Below, in pieces: positions 59,601 to 64,000 of a stretch of 64,000 nt of DNA. This stretch comes from Eucalyptus grandis. Lineage: Eukaryota; Streptophyta; Magnoliopsida; Myrtales; Myrtaceae. The position numbers and the translations under genes are program-made. The notes below the pieces were generated by a model. The model was not told the origin of the DNA. It saw only the letters and a program-made list of their open reading frames with translations, and did not search any database. Within the stretch, counting starts at the first letter, position 1; each line of letters starts with the position of its first letter. The DNA is taken from contig NC_052614.1 in the NCBI RefSeq assembly GCF_016545825.1, positions 43,866,072-43,930,071 on the forward strand, in the 5' to 3' direction.

Positions 59601-62055
59601 CATCTTGCACGTTAAATTTATGTCACAAAATTGTTCATCACATTTAGGATTCCTAAGTATACCCTTAGGAAATATTGAATCATTTCATAATATCATTTAA
59701 ATTGTATGACATTTTGCATGCCGACCTAGCATTAGATGGTTATCCAAATTTTCCGTCACATCCGATCCTAAGTCCCGTTTGATTTCTTCATGCCTTTTAT
59801 GTAATATTTGAATGATTTTGAGATTTTCAAATGCATGTTTGTGTTATGTTTTTCTTAGTTACTAACATGCACACCTTTAAAAATCTCGATCTTAAGGTAC
59901 CAAATCGACTTAGTTTGGACTTGAGCCCTTATAGGAAGTTGTAAAGCACACTTAGAGGTTTCCAATGTCCCTAATTTCACATAGACTGCTTATTGTTTGT
60001 ACCACTTTTCATTTTTTCAAAACTAGATCAGAATCTGAACATGGGATAAAATTCGGACCCCTGTTCTAACCTCTGTTTGGACAGACTTTTGACATTTTTG
60101 TTCTATTTTTTTCATAAGGATTCTGCACTTGATCTCTTAATGAAACTTGTTTTTTTATTATGTTGCTATGTTGTGTTAAAATATGGTGATTTTTAGATTT
60201 GTTTTGATAGGACTAATCCTTATGATATTGGTTGAGTGTCTTGCTATTTTGACAATTTTCTAACATGCTGTTTCTTGTTATATGATTTTTGTAAAATTAT
60301 GTGTAGCTCATTTAGGAAAACTTTATTCACGAAATTGTTGTTACCCTATCGTGCATGTTAGGGAATTTTGTAATCGCCAACTTGTCATTAGACATTGCTC
60401 AATTTTGCTATTTTTACATGTTTGTTAGGATGTCTATTATGAAATTTCCTAACATGAGCTTGATCGTGATTGTTTAGATAAACTTCCTAAGGTTAGTTTG
60501 TGCATGAACCTAGGTCATTTTATCTTCATAAAAGTTGCTTTAAGTACATTGATATTCATTGTTAAATGATTTTGGACGATTTTTTTTTAAATTAAGTTTA
60601 AAAATGCTTTGGTACATGTGTTGTTTCTCAAAAACAATTTGTTAAAAAGTTCCTTTCCAAAAGCTTGATTTGGCTTAAGGCAAAGTAATTGTTTATACCA
60701 TATTCAAAATGCTTGCGACACTTGTGAGTGCATTTATGCGAGCCTCAAGCTAGTCTTGGCAATTAAATGTGTTCCATAATTTAGATATCTCTTAATATGA
60801 AATATTTTCAAAATTTTTCTTAAATCTTGATTTGATAATTTTGAAGGTCATGGTTTGAATTGCATTCAAACTGCTCGTGATGCTTGTGAGTGCATTTATG
60901 CGAGCCTTGGGCTAGCATTGGGAATTGAATACCTTTTATAGCCAAGACATCACTTTATCTCAAAATATTTTTGTGGATGATTTCGAAAGATTTCTTTAAA
61001 ACATCGCATGTACCTCCCATGCATATAAACACATTATTCATTTAGAAGCACCTGTGTTTGTGATTGGTGCATGTCTTTGGTAATAAATGATCCTCTAACG
61101 GCTCACTCACTTGTTTGATTGATTGAGAAACAAGGTCCAAAAGACCTGTATGCATGTTTAATTCCTGCAATGCATGTGATTTCTAGATAAATGGTAGGGT
61201 CGATGCATGATATCGAAGGAAAACCCTAGTATCACATAGATTGCTTGGTTAGAAAACTTATAAGTGTTATTGGCCATGCGAGAGCACAATTGGTCAATAA
61301 TAGTTGTAAATCATAAAATGAACCGGGCAAGCGTCTTAGAGAGACCTGCGTATGAATTTCAAAGGCCGATCCCAAGGCCTAAATCTTCTTTTTGCATTGA
61401 ATTTCTTTTGAAAGATTGATTTTGGAATGATATCGTGTTTTTGATTGTTTTGATGTGTATGCTTATTTCTTTCCATTGTATGTACTTATTATATAATTTT
61501 CTAATCTAGGTTTAAATTAGGATCCTGAAGATGGAGAAGACATGAAGATAGTGGAGGTTGATGTCCATTCCAACCATAATTATGTACTATTCATTTCCTC
61601 AACGTATGTCTCGGGTTTCTTTTGTTGTATAAAGCTCGACGAATTGTGGGTCCTCTCTTTTTCTTATCTTTTTTAATTGTGTTCCTCTCTTATATTTTCT
61701 AGGATTGCATGGTAGATTTACCATTTTCCTTGTTTGTTTATTTATCGCTTCACGATTTTCAATTTAATTGAGTGATTTCTTTTCATTTTCCTAAAAAATA
61801 AATTAGTATGAAAATGGCCAACCACACATGATTGTTTAATTTAGGACTAATGATCCTGAAAATATAAGAAGAAATGCATGGACATGTTAGGTAAACACAA
61901 CAAACCGTTTAGGTATTGAAATGGTGTTAATAGAAATATTGGCGTAACATAAGTTCCCGAACTTAAATATCTGGTTGCATAGAAATTGAGGTAATACTCC
62001 CAACCCTCGATTGGGTTTCTAGCCGATCCCCAAAACCGAGGCTAGTGGCGACTCT
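56696..62055 (+). mobile_element. Non-coding LTR-type repeat, copy B
   Basis: Starts with tgttaacacccgag and runs in the same order as copy A: a region of 'gttgacttt' phrases (56.9-57.1 kb); ggttctaaatcgacc (about 57,208); the ccggttcag stretch (57,607); a CT-rich start-like region (58.0 kb). The common body follows (58.4-61.8 kb), with the atggagaagacatgaag region near 61,530. It ends in the tail with ggctagtggcgactct, directly abutting copy C. All frames are short; no gag, protease, RT or integrase motif is present. It is a long LTR or a coding-free LTR element, inserted into a gypsy gag. Confidence 0.65.
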
Positions 62056-63453
62056 CTGTTGACACATGATTTTTATTCGACACATCATTAAAAGGTAAAT
62101 CAAGATTTTGGTTTCTGATCGCGACATAGCCTCATTTTTTGGTCAAAAAGTGTCGTTTTTCATTTATTTCTTTTGCATTATTGTTTTTAAATAATTTCTA
62201 GTCCTTTTTCAAAAAAAAAAAAAAAAAAAGAAGAAGTGAAAAGTGAAAATGTTGACTTTCGGGTTGACTTTTCAGTTAATCCTTTGATCAAGAGTCAACC
62301 TTAGGTCAAAATTTGGCTTTTTACCCAAAAAGATACCATTTAACCTTAATTTCACATTTGTCAAATCAATTTCTTAAAAACTCAAAGATTTGACCAAGAA
62401 ATCAACCTTTTAGAGAAAATAAACTAAATGGTTGACTTTTTGGTCAAACCTTTGACTAAAAAAAAATAAAAATAAAAAAAATACACAAATACATTTCTTT
62501 TAATGCTAATTTGACTTTTTTGTATCGAAAATTTCACAAAATTCGATTAAGAACCTTGATTTCTAAATATTTTAATTTTAGGTTCTAAATCGACCAAAAT
62601 AAAATTACTTTTATTCTAGTCATAATTTGGTGTAATTCCTTCTTTAACATTTGGTTTAGGGATTATTTAAAATTTGCTCGTGCATTCAATTTTGAGAATT
62701 GTAGCGTCGAAAGGCAAATTATCATTTTTAGCCTTAATTAGGGGTCTGAGTTCGTTATTCATGATTAGCGAATGAACACTCCCTTTCTATTCATTTTTGT
62801 GAAGTAAAATCTGAATCCGAGGTTAATTTTGAAAATTTCACTTGGGAACATTACGCTTTGAGGGATTTAGCTTACCCGAGCTTAAGAAAATTAAGCTAGT
62901 GAGCTCCTATTAGCAAAATTCAAATTGACCCATTCGAGACTAAGGTTTGATTTCAAGAATCGAGATCCAATTTCATCATTGGTCTTCAATTCAATCCTAG
63001 CATAAAAGTCATGTTACTTTTCAAGGTCATTTGAACGCTATGGGTCATTCTAGACATGGGTTATTGAATCAATTGGTGCCTTACAACATAATTGAACTTA
63101 ATTTCAATTAGTTGACACTTTTGAGTAAGAAATTGGCAAGTTAGCACACCTTTGTTTGCAATACACCAAGTTTGTCTTGCAATTAGACCACTAGGGGACT
63201 AAATTGCACAAAAGAAAAATAGAGAGGGATAGGATTGGTTGAGATCGGCTCGGACCGGCCCTAGTGGTCTAACTGATCACTATTCTAGGTGTCGATTTTT
63301 TCTCACTTGGTGACCTCACGGTGTTCGGCGACCACCATGAGAGTGTCCATCCCATGGCCAATGTTCCTAGGGCCTTAATTTGCAAAATTCCTAATTTTAT
63401 CCTAGGATTTATGAAGTTCGCAAACTAATTCCCTCCTGTTATGAAGATTGCAA

Positions 63454-63485
<32 letters not shown>

Positions 63486-64000
63486 AAAAAACAATTAGTA
63501 CTCAATTGATTGTCATCCGTTTATTAAGAATGCATCGTAGCTATTAAAATAAGCATGTGCTCGATTAAGGTGTTCATAACAAATTGAATAAACCAATTAG
63601 CTAAGAAGACCAAGCCTTAGCCTTTGGATTAATCCAAGAGCCAAGATTTGACCTTGTCCAAGACTAACTTTCGCTCCAAATTTTAAGGGGGACCTCACTT
63701 TTCAGTTCTACTTTCTCTGACTAAAGATCTCTCTCTCTCAAATTCTCTCTCAATCTCTCCACGTTCAGCCGAACTAGAGGAAGGGCTCGCTCGAATTTCT
63801 CTATCGGCCATATTCATTTCAAGAGATTTTCTCTCTCTCTCTCTCTCTCTCTCCATCGTTCTCTCTATCTATAAAAATTTGACTGAAGAATGGGAAAAAG
63901 GGAGGCAACTCTTCGCTGAAGTTTGAGCAAAAACTCTCCACTCATTTTCTCTCCGTGGATTTACTCCACTCATTCCGTCCATGGCGGACAATACAATCGA
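62056..64000 (+). mobile_element. Non-coding LTR-type repeat, copy C (runs off the window)
   Basis: Begins with tgttgacacatga and then tcgacacatcattaaaagg, the same start as copy B (tcgacatgtcattaaaagg). It continues with gttgactttcgggttgactt and ggttctaaatcgacc in the same order. From about 62,700 on it diverges from A and B, yet keeps the order of a ccggcc-type stretch (63,255) and a CT-rich start-like region (63,727-63,867). Two long A runs occur (62,209-62,228 and 63,453-63,491). The far end lies outside the window. Confidence 0.6.

Noticed and set aside
1..64000. CRISPR-like regularly spaced repeats
   Set aside because: No array of identical short repeats with unique spacers was seen. 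The regular repeats are microsatellites or degenerate sub-repeats in transposons, as expected in a plant genome.

Overview
The window is nuclear DNA of a flowering plant. The evidence is spliced genes with GT-AG introns, plant-specific families (a PLS-type PPR protein, a DUF4220/DUF594 protein, an ASHR3-type PHD+SET protein), degenerate Ty1/copia and Ty3/gypsy pieces, an endogenous caulimovirid fragment, and AT-rich spacers full of small terminal-inverted-repeat (TIR) elements. The genes look like those of a eudicot. A woody Myrtales-type genome would fit the repeats, but that placement is an impression and not a result.

Layout. 1-985 (+) is the 3' two thirds of a GDP-L-fucose synthase gene (two exons; the start lies outside the window). 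4,040-5,181 is a nest of two TIR elements ending about 120 bp before a complete intronless PPR gene (5,305-7,905, +), apparently the counterpart of Arabidopsis At4g21300. 7,906-23,150 is gene-poor: orphan exon-like fragments (10,068-10,510, -), TIR elements, a SINE-like tail, a GA/CT-rich island (16.0-17.2 kb) and a decayed copia element (18.8-20.7 kb). 23,455-30,089 (-) is an 11-exon histone methyltransferase gene of the ASHR3 type. I traced every exon junction. It has two oddities: the first ATG is out of frame with the rest of exon 1, and the SET motif NHSC reads NHGC.

30.3-36.6 kb is a patchwork of TIR elements and an endogenous caulimovirid (pararetrovirus) relic. 36.8-43.7 kb is a DUF4220/DUF594 cluster: one intact gene (41,813-43,720, -), one nearly full-length pseudogene (37,699-39,750, -) and one C-terminal fragment in the opposite orientation (about 36,797-37,410, +). 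45.5-48.3 kb holds two more TIR elements with GC-rich cores.

48.3-64.0 kb holds no cellular gene. It contains three related copies of a long non-coding LTR-type repeat: copy A (-, start at 55,514), copy B (+, start at 56,696) and copy C (+, start at 62,056, running off the window). A and B face each other head to head across a 1.2-kb remnant that includes a truncated Ty3/gypsy gag. Copy A also carries an inverted duplicate of its own tail (48,369-48,962 against 52,711-53,299).

The genes do not form a pathway. They are independent housekeeping, organellar and chromatin genes in a repeat-rich plant region. No CRISPR array, rRNA gene or convincing tRNA gene was seen. The structures most worth a second look are the ASHR3 start and SET substitution, the inverted DUF4220 cluster, the rearranged viral relic, and the head-to-head non-coding LTR-type repeats.
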